Part shown: piece by piece, positions 23,215 to 33,803 of the stretch
Numbering within the stretch: the first letter of the stretch is position 1
Layout of the letters: each line of letters starts with the position of its first letter
Assembly (NCBI GenBank): GCA_036936605.1
Contig: JAUPFV010000005.1
Location: 124,428,453-124,492,452, forward strand
Source: Limnanthes douglasii subsp. nivea
Taxonomy: Eukaryota; Streptophyta; Magnoliopsida; Brassicales; Limnanthaceae
Direction: 5' to 3'
DNA length: 64,000 nt
Notes under the pieces: generated by a model
What the model saw: only the letters and a program-made list of their open reading frames with translations
The model's database searches: none
Told to the model about the DNA's origin: nothing
Position numbers and translations under genes: made by a program

Positions 23215-23254
23215 CTGCCTCCATCTTTTTTTATTTGACATGATAGCTCTTGAC
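23215..23254. mobile_element. Possible Stowaway-like MITE end, interrupted by hAT-B
   Basis: CTGCCTCCATC followed by ATTTGACATGATAG resembles the CTCCCTCC terminal repeat of Stowaway/mariner MITEs. The sequence continues after hAT-B at 29167. I did not find a matching right end with certainty. Confidence 0.3.
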
Positions 23255-23520
23255 TAGGGGTGGCAAACGGTCTGAACCGCGAACTGCCCGCACCGTTTAA
23301 ATCAGAACCACGGGTTGCGGTCCTGGCGGGTTGCGGTCCTGCCAGTTGGCGGTCCTGCCAGTTTGCTCCTTATGCGGTCCTGGCGGGTTGCGGTCCTGCC
23401 AGTTTGCAGTCCTAATGGGCCAGTTTCGCAGTTACACCGCCAGTTCAAACCACCCGACGAACCATTTAAGAACCGTTTATCAGTTCAAACCATCAGCCAA
23501 ACCATTTAAGAACCATTTAT
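23255..23520. repeat. Subterminal repeats of hAT-B, left end
   Basis: At least five GCGGTCCTG-type units, alternately followed by GCGGGTT and CCAGTT, are packed into 23315-23412, then two ACCATTTAAGAACCGTTTAT-like units to 23520. The mirror image occurs at the right end of hAT-A. Confidence 0.75.
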
Positions 23521-24372
23521 CATAATATTTTATAATGTTATTTAAAATTAATTTGTATGTGTTAATTGAATCTAATTTCAATAATTGAGATATGTACCAT
23601 ATACACGAGTTAATTATTCTATTTCATGTATTTTAATTTAAATATGTTATCATTTTAATCGAAATTTTATAATCAATCAATTACATTCTAAAAATAATTG
23701 TAAAATGATTTGTATATTGTTTGAACATACTAGATATTTAAGATGTTATATTTAATATTATGTACATATTAAATAATATATACCTATTAGACATATAATT
23801 GTATTCTAATTTTAAATTATTAGGTGATTCTTTAGATTATTTCAAGCTTGAAGTGTTTATGGTTAGATGAATTATATAGTTTATTGTATTTTCGAACTAT
23901 TCAATATTAGAAGTTTATATGCATAAACATAAATTACTTATAAGTTGTAAAGAACAAAATAAAAATTGAAAGCGAAAGTGATTTAAATAACATTTAATAA
24001 AAAAAATAGAAGCAAAACAAACAATTCATTAAAAATAAAAACCAAACAAGTAACATAGTTGTTCAATCAAACAAAAAAGAAAAACATTACAACGATAATG
24101 ACAATCAAATGCAAAAAACTAAGGAGCTTCATCGTTGTTGTTGTTGTTAGGTGGTGGACCTTGCAAATGCATGTTCTCCATCATCTGTCACATATACTCC
24201 GACTGTTCGGCTTGAGAGTTTGCAAATCGCTCATTCCATTGATCTTGTCCATGATGTCACTGCTCGTATTGACCATGCCACTGCTCCTCATGTTGACCAT
24301 GCCACTGCTGGAGGTGACCAAGTTAATCATTCACCCCTACTTGCCACTGTTGTATCTGGCTAAGCTGGTCAT

Positions 24373-25641
24373 TTACCCCCCCCCCCCCTGCCAATTTTGA
24401 AATTCACTTTGCCATTTTGTAAAATCATCATGCCATTCCTTTTGTTGAGTATGCGCAAATTGCATATAATCCATATGCTGCTGATGCGAAACCTCAGCAA
24501 ATTCGCGATCGGTTCGTCTTTCTTGTGGCGGTACTCCAGAAGAACCACCAATAGCATTTGGATCGAAATGCGCTTGAGCCTCAACTCGATACTGAGGAGG
24601 TGGATTTGGTGGTTTTGTAAGACCGTTCGCAGTCCACATCTGATTCAAGTCGGGTCTATGGTGTTTCCATGCCTCCAATTTCGAAATCAACTCTCCATCC
24701 CAAGAGTATATTTCCTGCAAACGCAAAGAGTTTCTACCTATAACACTAGTCGGCCTCACCTTCATCGGAGTGTACATACTCACATCAACTCCTTTCGAAA
24801 CAAGCAAGTAATTTACTATCATCCCAAAAGGTAGTTTATCCGTACCACACCTCGTAGTCATATTTCGAATCATCAAGCTAGGTAAACTAACCATTCCCTG
24901 ATTTCGGACGATAAAAGCAGTAACAAATGTTTGAATATATGAAAGCTGCATATCATTGTTACTAGGGGGAAGAAATATACTATTTACCAATTTCAAAGCT
25001 AATTTCCCATTAGCATCCAAATTACCCCGCATGGCTCGAAATCTACCGCTAATTTTCGGAGCATCCGCACCAGGACAAGTAAGAAGCTCTACTACCTCTT
25101 CGTAAGACATAGGCCAATCAGCACCCCAGATCGAAGGACGATAACTAATGGAAGGTAATTTATTACCGGTATACATATCATGGGTTGGAACGAAAAAAAG
25201 ATCTTGGAAATCAGTTTAAAAAAAACTATAGGGTTTACCATCAACCAAACAATTCATTCCTAAACCTCTTGGATCATTTTCGATTAATTTTGCGGTGGCA
25301 TAAAACTTGCGTACTAGTTCTAGATACCAATCACATTTGAATCTAGCTAGTGTCATCCAACCTAGGCCATTATTAGGTTCAATAAGTTTGAATTTTTTTT
25401 GCATACCCTCTATTTGGATCAGTTCCTCGTAGTCCAGATACATACCAGACCAAATTTTGGTTACACCTCGACCTCCTTCATGATTACGGATGCGAAGCTC
25501 CCCTTCGTCGCGATGTTCGATAGTCGCGCTCTCCGTTACCTCCATATCTTCAAACAACATATCTGCCACCTCTTTCACTCGTCTCGAGGTTGATTCAATA
25601 CATCCACCTTGACGGGCATGCTTTGTTCTTTTCGAAGACAT
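24373..25641 (-). pseudogene. Second hAT-B gene, 'putative plant transposon protein' type
   Basis: One frame of about 422 codons, broken once by TAA at 25216-25218. The N-terminal part has GMQKKFKLIEPNNGLGW, YLELVRKFYATAKL and CLVDGKPYSFF, which follow the pattern of the plant domain annotated 'putative plant transposon protein' (order: LGW.. , ELVREFYAN, VRGK.V.F). The middle has ISGRFRAMRGNLDANGKLAL and LPFGMIVNYLLVSKGV. The C-terminus is Pro, Gln and His rich and ends at a run of 13 C on + (24376-24388), where a length change could move the stop. Divergent to the transposase with a shared control region. Role unknown; an accessory transposition or anti-silencing role is a guess. Confidence 0.7.
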
Positions 25642-25699
25642 TTAGCGAAACCTGAAATTTAAAATATTGTTTGAAAAATATAAATTTTTTTAGAGAAGT

Positions 25700-25808
25700 G
25701 TAGTGGAGAGGAGGGGATAGATTTGTAGTGGAGAGGAGGGGATAGATTTGTAGCGGAGAGGGGGGATAGATTTGTAGTGGAGAGAGGGGATAGATTTGTA
25801 GTGGAGTG
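25700..25808. repeat. 24-25-bp tandem repeat in the leader of the - gene
   Basis: GTAGTGGAGAG starts at 25700, 25725, 25750 (with one change), 25774 and 25798, with a GGGGATAGATTT tail between units. On the transcribed strand it is a CT-rich leader between the TATA box at 25833-25840 and the start codon at 25641. Confidence 0.85.
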
Positions 25809-25832
25809 AAAAATAGAGTAGGAGTTAGGTAG

Positions 25833-25840
25833 TATTTATA
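25833..25840 (-). promoter_or_regulatory. TATA box for the - gene of hAT-B
   Basis: TATAAATA on -, about 190 bases upstream of the start codon at 25641 and just outside the central repeat cluster. It pairs with the + TATA box at 26093-26100 to make a divergent promoter. Confidence 0.6.
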
Positions 25841-25867
25841 GGAATTGTTTTTTCATAGTAGCCGTTA

Positions 25868-26057
25868 GATGACGTCATGATGACGTCATCGTGCGGACCA
25901 TCCGGCCAGGCGTCAGGATGGTCCGCAGCTTTAAATTGGCAACGGCTAGTTGAAGTTCAACTAGCCGTTGCCTCATCCGGGGCATCCAGATCGATATCCG
26001 GATGGTCCGAATTCTCTGTCCGGACCATCCGGACATTGATCCGGATGGTCCGGACAT
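25868..26057. promoter_or_regulatory. Central divergent control region of hAT-B
   Basis: Between the two TATA boxes lie two TGACGTCA palindromes (25870-25877, 25881-25888), a perfect inverted repeat with 17-bp arms and a 1-base loop (25938-25954 and 25956-25972, core CAACGGCTAGTT), and about eight GGACCATCC / GGATGGTCC-type half-sites, several joined as CCGGATGGTCCG. hAT-A preserves the same three motif classes. The arrangement suggests shared regulation of the two genes, perhaps by the element's own proteins; that is inference. Confidence 0.75.
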
Positions 26058-26080
26058 TTTTTTTTAATTTTCATTTTTTT

Positions 26081-26112
26081 TGGGGTCTCCCCTATAAATA
26101 AAGGAGACCCCA
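26081..26112 (+). promoter_or_regulatory. TATA box inside a perfect hairpin, transposase promoter
   Basis: TGGGGTCTCC (26081-26090) and GGAGACCCCA (26103-26112) are exact inverted repeats. The 12-base loop holds TATAAATA (26093-26100). A CT-rich leader follows and the first ATG of the transposase is at 26408. Confidence 0.75.
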
Positions 26113-26403
26113 ACCCAATACTCACACCTCTCAAACAACTCTCTACTTCTCTCTAAATCTATCTACTTGTTCGAAAAATTCTAGAAAACTATAATTACTT
26201 ATTTTACATATTCTACTCCTACGTTCGAAATTGTTTGATTTTTGTTTTTCCGCAAATTGTTTCTTAGTTGTTATTATTCTAAATTTAGTTGTTCCATCTT
26301 GTTATTAGTCTAAATTTAGTTGTTCTATATTGTTATTAGTCTAAATTTAGATTTTATTATTAGTATTTTATTGCATATTTAAAAAAAAAACTGTTATTAG
26401 TTT

Positions 26404-28400
26404 TAAAATGAATTCAAAACGTAGAAATACTGGGATAAACCCACCATCTAATGGTTATTCTTGAATTTGTAACGTGTGCAAAAAAATATTATCTTCACGT
26501 AAGTGGAGCTAGAAATATGGGCACTAGCACTATGGTAAAACATTTATTTAAACATGAAATATATGATCCTACAAAACCTAACCCAACTAATGTTTGCATG
26601 AACACTCAAACAGGTCTTCCTTTTGAGTTTAACCACGATACGTATAGGGAAGAAACAATGATTTATGCAGTAGGTAGTTTACAACCATTTAGTTTTGGGG
26701 ATTTTTGGAGATACGAAAATTGGATGCAAGCCGGGGTAAACCCACACGCACTGCGCATTCCACGTAGCTCTTTAAAATCGCTAGCCTTTAAATATTATTT
26801 AAAAAGAAAAAAAGACATTATTCAAACTATGCTGACTTTGGCATGGAGTGTTTCGATTACTAGTGACATAGCTACTTTTACTGATTTTGATATGATATGT
26901 GTTACCCTTCATTGGATGGATGCCGAATGGGTCCTCCAATGGAGAATTATATGGTTTGAATCAATTGGGAAGCATAACGCACAAATAATTAGGGAGAGTA
27001 TGATTGAATGCATGAATGTTTATGGCATTAAAAACAAGATTATGTCTATTTCGTTGGATAATGCATCTTCTAATGCATCTGCTATAAAAATGCTTATAGA
27101 AGATTGCAATCCCCTTTTCCAAAATTGTTTCACACCAAGTGTTTATGCCACGTACTTAAATTAATTGCGAAAGAAGGAATACGTAAGGTTCTCGGTGATT
27201 ATATTTCCCCTATAAAAGATGGGATCCTATTTTGCTCGACATCCGCTGCTAAAAAAAGAGCTTTTAAAACACTTGTTACTTCCAATGGGAAAAAAATATA
27301 AGAAACTTATATTAGATATCGAAACTAGATGGAATTCTACTTACACAATGCTTGCACGTGCGCATGTTTTTAAAGAAAAGATTATGACGCTTTATAATGC
27401 ATCTTATCGTGAAACACCAATTGAAACAGATCATTGGAAATATTGTGCACACATGTTAAGATTTTTAAGACTTTTTAAAGAAAACATTCTAACATTTTCT
27501 TCACAAAATCAACCTAATGCTCATTTGACCCTTTTCACGATTACTAATCTTGCCATGCATATGAATGAATTTAGATCAAATTATGTATGCGTAGACATGG
27601 TGCCCGGAATGGAATATAAGTTCATAAAGTATTTTCATCCAATCCCTGATAGTTATTCATTTGCTTGCCTTTTAGATCCTTTTTCACGAAAAGAAAAATT
27701 TGAATTGCTAGTTAGATGCTTTTATCAATCTGTACGGTTTTCTATAGCTAAACCACCAAAGGAACCAATTGACCCTGAAGGGTATATTATCGGTATATAT
27801 GATTGTTTGTATAATATCTATGATAAGTATGCTGCAAGATATAGATCAAATACATCTACAAATGTAAGGAGTAGTAACAATAGGGGTAGAGGGAGATCTT
27901 CTACTAACTATGTTCAATTGGCAATGTTACGAAGCAATGTTATAGAAACCCCTCAATCTGATAATGAGTTGTCTAGATATTTGAGCACTAGGATTGATTT
28001 TACGAATTATCAAAACCAAGGTATTGAAGATATCATAAGATGGCGGGGTACCAAAACTGAAGAGTTTCCTATTCTTTGCAGGATTGTTAAAGAGATTTAT
28101 GCTATACCTATGTCTACAGTTGCAAGTGAGTTTGCTTTCAGCCAAGCGAGGTTGCAATACACGACTAAGAGAATAAGATTGACGGGCAAAGCACTTGGAG
28201 TGCTTGTGGCAGTTAAGGATTGGACAGCGGCGGATAAAAGGATGCAAGACAGAGAGTTTAGAGACGAAGTGAACGCAGACGACATCTTCGAAGATTATCC
28301 GGATGATTACGAAGATACACTTGAACAAGAAATTGCGGAAGAAAACGAAGCTGACGACGAAGATTTTACTTACGAAGAAGACAAAGATGGAGATGAATGA
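26404..28400 (+). pseudogene. hAT transposase of hAT-B
   Basis: DDE transposase that excises and reinserts the element. A BED-type zinc finger remnant (CNVCKK, then MGTSTMVKHLFKH) starts it, with a stop near 26463 and a frame change. The core has ITSDIATFTDFD and VTLHWMD (first Asp), SISLDNASSN (second Asp), CLCHVLKLIAKEG, and LDIETRWNSTYTML. The C-terminal hAT dimerisation domain reads FPILCRIVKEIYAIPMSTVA, then SEFAFSQARLQYTTKRIRLTG and LVAVKDW; the Glu after VAS is the expected third catalytic residue. An acidic tail ends the protein. Two frameshifts, near 27105 and at an A run near 27291, split the core. Otherwise full length, about 660 residues. Confidence 0.9.
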
Positions 28401-28924
28401 TGTTTGTAATAGTTTTTTGCTATTTTGTATTGTAATTTGAAAACATTTGTACAACTCCTAGCCCGCAAGAGTATAAACTGTGAACGGCTAAATTATCCAA
28501 AAATGACTTTACCTTTTATTATAATAACAACAACTGTATTATGAAATACTTATAACTTCATAATATCTAATTTTGGTTTAAGAAATAATAACAAACACTT
28601 GTAAAATTTAAAACCAAATCGCAATAGTAACCAAAATGTAATATTAAAATTATAACCATAGAATTTGTAATATTTTAACATGATAAGATATAGTCTTGGT
28701 TTGTATTAGATCTAAAAACATAATAATAATATTCAAAATGTGATAATAACATAAGTAATATTTAAAATTTTGGACTATATAATAATTACAACACTTAAAA
28801 TATTAATAACCAAAACAAATTAATATTAACAAAAATGTAATAATAATTCTATACAATATCTCAATATTTTTTAAATATAACATTTTGGTTATAAAATAAA
28901 TAAAACATTTATAATATTTACCAA

Positions 28925-29158
28925 TAAACCGCGGTTTTTTACAAATAAACCGTCATTTCGCAGTCGTGCCGGGTTGCAGTTTGCGGTCCTGCCGGTTTAC
29001 TACTTATGCGGTCCTCGCGGTCCTAATGGTTTGCGGTCCTGGCTGGTTGCGGTCCTGCTAGTTTGCAGTCATAATGGGCCAGTTTCACAGGTAAACCGCC
29101 AGTTTATAAGCAGATTGTCAGCTTTGAACCGTGGTTCGAGAACCATTTGCCACCCCTA
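28925..29158. repeat. Subterminal repeats of hAT-B, right end
   Basis: AAACCGCGGTTT and AAACCGTCATTT motifs are followed by five or more GCGGTCCTG(C/G)C-type units in 28975-29070 and then the terminal repeat. Matches the left end of hAT-A in inverted orientation. Confidence 0.75.
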
Positions 29159-29485
29159 CTCTTGACACATCTATTAAGGAAACTTATGATTGTTTTTGGA
29201 ATTATAAAAAACATTAACTATTATACTTTTTGGTAGTTTTAATGTGTTTTTTAGTTGGACAATAACTTCTGTAATTATAGTTTTTAAAATAGACAAAATT
29301 AATATTCTTAGTTTTAATATATACACACACAGTGATAGTAGATTTAAATATGTAAAATAATTTTAAAAACTCTTTTGACAAAATAATAAATTATTTTCTA
29401 AAATTTTAATTTTTAAATAGCAAAATCATTTTAAAATATAAGAATTAGTTCTAAATTAGTTATTTAATAATAATTTTCAAAGCTT

Positions 29486-29680
29486 TGAGTATCCCTAACT
29501 GTCTTTTATTTTTTACAACAGATAAGCTAATATTATGGTAGTTATTTTTTGTTAGATAAAAGGAGAAAAATAAGGAAAATTATAAAAAGAGGTGGTAGTG
29601 GTAAATATAAACTATCAAATTAAAATGTGTAAATATATTTGTTTTAACTGTCAAATAAAAGAGACGGTTGGGGATGCTTA
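29486..29680. mobile_element. Possible second Harbinger-like MITE
   Basis: The left end GAGTATCCCTAACTGTCTTT and the right end, read on -, GCATCCCCAACCGTCTCTTT are inverted repeats resembling those of the MITE at 13435/23091. About 195 bp. Target duplication not clear. Confidence 0.45.
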
Positions 29681-29689
29681 TATAAAACT

Positions 29690-30103
29690 AATCTTTTGAA
29701 AAAAATTATAAACTAAATTAAAAACTGATTTTTAACCGTCTTTAATTTTTTATATAAAACTTACTTTTTCAAAATAGTTTTTAAAAACAGTTTTAAAAAA
29801 CTAATCAATAAAATCTCGCTAATAGTTTTTTAAATATTCATTATCAATATATAAACATTTTAATTTTGTATTTATTTTCAAATAAATTTATACTAATTAT
29901 TTGATTATGAAAAAATAAATCGATAAGGTTATTTTTATCAAATAAAAAAGCTTTCAGTGGTAATAAATATTATATATGGCAAAAGTACATTAAATTTATA
30001 AAAGTAAGACGAGTTAATGCATATTAACTGATGCCTATGAACACCGGTTAGCATTACTTTTCATTTTATACACATTGATAATAAAATGAAGTAAATAATT
30101 AAA
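29690..30103. other. AT-rich sequence, no gene; a solitary palindromic-end remnant
   Basis: No coding similarity. ACACCGGTTAGCATTA near 30042 resembles the ends of the palindromic-TIR elements that follow, and is probably a remnant of another copy. Confidence 0.4.
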
Positions 30104-31030
30104 GGGTTATGCTATGGGCCACCGGTTAGCAATCATTTAATACTCTTGTTTTCGGTGAAAATCATCTACTTTTTGTTAATGGGAAAGATAAAACAATTTT
30201 ACTTTTTGTTAATGAGAGAGATAAAACAATTTTGAGGACACTAGTGCCTTTTTTTTTATTCTACGTTCCGTAATAATTAATCTTAATTAAAAATATGGAA
30301 TCTCCTCCACTTGATAAGGTAGTAATAATACAAGATATTAGAATATTTTTACCCTTTTATTTCATACTATTTTTCAAAATAAAAATTATAAAAATTAATT
30401 ATTTAGATTATGGCAATAAAAATCAATAGTTAAAATAATATATAACTATTAAATAGTATTTATAGATTTTATACTGTAAAAGCTATTTATTTTAAAACAT
30501 TAAATGAAAATATAAAAACAAGTTTGAAAAATATTTTAAAATATCATTCTTGAAATAAATGTTATTTTTTTAAAATTCTTAATCAAAAGCAGATTTCAAA
30601 TAATTTTAAAATTTATTTTTTAATTATATATTATAACAATTCATTTTAATTTTCAAATTTCCAAACAAATTAATTTTTTTAGACCAACTTTTTACTTTAA
30701 AAAAAGTTCATTAACTACATTTTTTTATTTGAAATTAATTTTAGTAAGTAAGTGAGTTTTGTTTGTAAAATATAAAGTTAAAAGTGTGTTTTTAATGAAT
30801 TTTTTAAATGTTTTTTAAAACAAACAAAACCTACTTATATAAAAAGAAAATCAAATGATAATATAATTGTAATTATCAAAATTAGATAGTCAAAAGGTTT
30901 AAAAAAATTAATTTGCCAATGCTAATAATTTTAATTTACTATAGTTAAAAATAACAGTAAAATATTAATATTTTAATCTTTATTATAGTATAACTTTACT
31001 TAATTAACTAATATAATAATTTAAAAATTA
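30104..31030. mobile_element. Palindromic-TIR element M1, 3' end disrupted
   Basis: It begins GGGTTATGCTATGGGCCACC, followed by GGTTAGCAATCATTTAATAC, and its interior (30300-31020) is colinear with M2 (31440-32210). Similarity stops at 31030, where a Stowaway-like MITE begins; a short continuation (ATTAATTATCATATATTTAA) follows that MITE at 31271 and then M2 starts. No coding capacity. The superfamily is not certain. Confidence 0.6.
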
Positions 31031-31273
31031 CGCCTCCATTGCTTAATATAGTTCGTTTTAGAAAATACAAAAAATTCCATTTTACTTGTAGTTTGGTAAT
31101 ATCAATGCAGCCATTAACGTTTTTTGACCAATAATACTTTATTGTTTGTTTCCTTTTATTAAATTAATAACTTTGACCCAATAGAATTAGATTGCTTCGA
31201 GATAAAAATCATAATTGTATTTATTATGTTCCAAAACCTTAAAAGCCCTATATTATGAAATGGAGGGAGTATT
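31031..31273. mobile_element. Stowaway-like MITE
   Basis: CGCCTCCATTGCTTAATATA at the left and TATATTATGAAATGGAGGGA at the right form imperfect inverted repeats ending in CTCC(C)TCCAT-type sequence, next to TA. About 240 bp, AT-rich, no ORF. It interrupts M1. Confidence 0.6.
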
Positions 31274-31299
31274 AATTATCATATATTTAATTAAGATTC

Positions 31300-32388
31300 G
31301 GGTTATGCTAAACGGTGCCCATGGGCACCGGTTAATAAGCATTTAATACTCTTGTTTTCGGTGAAAATAAACTCCCTTTTACTAAGTAGAGAGATAAAAC
31401 AAATTTAAGGACATTACTGTCCTTCTTTCTTTTATTCTCCATTCATTAATAATTAATCTTAATTAAAAATATGAAATACCATCCACCTCATAAGGTAGTA
31501 ATAATACAAGAAATTATAATATTTTTACCCTTTTATTTTATACTATTTTTTAAAATAAAAATTATAAAAATTAATTATTTAGATAAAAAAAAATCAATAG
31601 TTAAAATAATACATAACTATTAAATAATATTTATAAATTTTATGCTGTATAATTTATTTATTTTAAAACTTTAAATGAAAATTTAAAAACAAGTTTGCAA
31701 AATATTGTAAAATATCACTCTTGAAATAAATGTTATTTTATCAAATTCTTAATCAAAAGTAGATTTCAAATAATTTTAAAATTTATTTTTTAAAATTAGA
31801 TATTTTAAAAAATCATTTTAATTTTCAAGTTTCCAAACAAATTAATTTTTTTAGACCAAATTTTCACTTAAAAAGTTGAAAGTTCATTAACTACCTTTTT
31901 TATTTGAAATTAATTTTAGTAAGAAAGTGAGTTTTGTTTGTAAAATATAAAGTTAAAATTGTTTTTTAAGGAAATTTTTTTTAACGTTTTTTAAAAACAA
32001 ACAAAACCTAGCTATATAAAAAGAAAATCAAATGATAATATAATTGTAACTATCAAAATTAGATAGTCAAAAGGTTTTAAAAAATTAATTTGCTAATGGT
32101 AATAATTTTAATTTACTATAGTTAAAAATAACAGTTTAATATTAATATTTTATTTTTATTATAGTATAACTTTATTTAATTAACTAATATAATAATTTAA
32201 AAATTATTAATTATCATATTTGTAATTAAGATTAATTATAATCCAAGATAAGATAGAATAGAAAGAAGGATAGTGTGTCCTCAAAATTGTTTTATCTCTC
32301 TCATTAGTAAAAGGTAGTTGATTTTCACGAAAACAAGAGTATTAAATGGTTGCTAACCGGTGCCCATGGACACCGATTAGCATAACCC
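31300..32388. mobile_element. Palindromic-TIR element M2, complete
   Basis: Both ends are present: GGGTTATGCTAAACGGTGCC at 31300 and the inverted GGGTTATGCTAATCGGTGTC ending at 32388. Similarity of the ends runs inward for about 75 bases, through ATTTAATACTCTTGTTTTCG. Just inside each end is a long near-perfect palindrome, ACCGGTGCCCA followed by its own reverse complement. About 1.09 kb, AT-rich, no ORF, so non-autonomous. Target duplication not clear. Confidence 0.65.
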
Positions 32389-32512
32389 ATAATTAAATAG
32401 ATACAATAGTAAACTAATAATTGATAACATATTGGAATTTGAAAACGTCTCATAAATTAAAACAATTTTTGGGACAGTCAGAAATAACACTTATAGACAA
32501 AGACAATTTTTT

Positions 32513-32705
32513 GGGACCCGTCCCATGGGCACCGGTTAATGAGCATTTAATAACTTACTTTTTAGTGAAATCAATGTGCTTTTTATACTTAGAATAAAGA
32601 CTAAAATTTATAGACAAAATTACCCTTCTACTTAATAAAACATACTCGGTCTTTGATTTAGATAAAAGAAAATTATATACTCTACTGTTGTTTTAGAATT
32701 AAAAA

Positions 32706-32739
<34 letters not shown>

Positions 32740-33415
32740 TTATTAAATTTAAAAATAAAAGTAATTTTAGAAACTACAATTTTGAAATTTAAAAAACACT
32801 ATTTTATTTCTTTATAAAAAATCAGTTTCTTTTTTCGATTAAAAATATAAGTGATTTAAAAACAACCGTTTTGTTTTTTTAAAACAAGTTTTTTTGTAAG
32901 GAATATATAAAAAAAATAAATATTTATGTTTAAAAATATTATATAGAACTAATTTTTAAAAATAATTTAGAAACTGATTTTTTCAATTTGTATTTAGAGA
33001 TTTCAAAATAAAACTGACTTAAAGTTAATTCAATAAAATTATATTAAAATATATTTTCTAAATTTTGTTTTGAAAGTAAAAAATAAAATACTATAAATAT
33101 ATTAATTAGATAAAACGTTATAGGATTTACCGAAAAATACTCTTCAAAAATAAAAATAATTTAAAAATGATTAATAAAACTTAAGTTTGATAAATAATAT
33201 ATTAGTACTTAATTAAATAAAAGATTGCAGTATTTAGGTAGATACTACTCTTTAAGTATAATAATATTCTAAAAGGATAGTTATGTCCATATAGAAAAGG
33301 TATAATATTGTCATTATTGCTGCATTTGAAAATAGCCTGGTAACCAATCAAAAATTGACATTAAATGTCCACTAACCCACTAACCGGTGCCCATGGGCAC
33401 CGGTTAGCAAAACCC
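32513..33415. mobile_element. Palindromic-TIR element M3
   Basis: Left end near 32513 (GGGACCCGTCCCATGGGCAC, then CGGTTAATGAGCATTTAATA) and right end at 33415 (GGGTTTTGCTAACCGGTGCC on -). The right palindrome at 33383-33404 is perfect. The interior is unlike M1/M2. About 0.9 kb, no ORF. The right end borders the third fragment of the direct repeat. A (TA)n stretch lies near 32710-32730. Confidence 0.55.
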
Positions 33416-33480
33416 ATATTTTATTAGATATTTAACAAAATTCATTGAAACATAAAAGTTAAAATTTGTCATTCTTGATC
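33413..33480. repeat. Direct repeat copy 2, third fragment
   Basis: ATATTTTATTAGATATTTAA followed by CAAAATTCATTGAAACATAA matches copy 1 at 10692-10740. It resumes directly at the right end of the last palindromic-TIR element, so about 10.2 kb lies inserted between this and the second fragment. Confidence 0.6.
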
Positions 33481-33718
33481 TATGTTTTTTTATTATGTAT
33501 TATTCTCTCTATAAGAATGGAAATTTTAGAAGAGAAAAGTATTTCATATTATTTTGGTAACGAATTAAATTTATTTCCAAGTACATAGTTTTCTTTCGAA
33601 CGAGTATTTAACCAACTGTAGAGTTATTATTTTGGTAACGAATTAAATTTATTTTAATTTATTTATAAGAAAAAACATAATTACGTGAATTGATATTTGT
33701 TCAACTTCGTAGAACGGC

Positions 33719-33803
<85 letters not shown>
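33719..33803. repeat. (AAT)n microsatellite
   Basis: About 28 uninterrupted copies of a TAA/AAT triplet over 85 bases. Confidence 0.97.

Larger units (their letters stand above)
23255..29158 (+). mobile_element. hAT-B transposon carrying two divergent genes
   Basis: Terminal repeats TAGGGGTGGCAAACGG at 23255 and, read on -, TAGGGGTGGCAAATGG ending at 29158. A perfect 8-bp target duplication, CTCTTGAC, lies at 23247-23254 and 29159-29166. Order inside: left subterminal repeats, a gene on - (24373-25641), a central control region, a hAT transposase on + (26404-28400), right subterminal repeats. About 5.9 kb. Both genes are damaged by a few stops or indels, so it is a recently inactive, formerly autonomous element. 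Confidence 0.93.

Noticed and set aside
24059..24834. + strand ORFs of 113 and 145 codons opposite the second hAT-B gene
   Set aside because: Shadows of the - strand gene, which shows domain-like phrases and a TATA box.
27927..28454. 175-codon ORF on - opposite the hAT transposase C-terminus
   Set aside because: Shadow of the dimerisation domain coding sequence; composition is that of reversed acidic codons.
33719..33803. (AAT)n as a functional site
   Set aside because: An ordinary microsatellite; nothing around it suggests a role.
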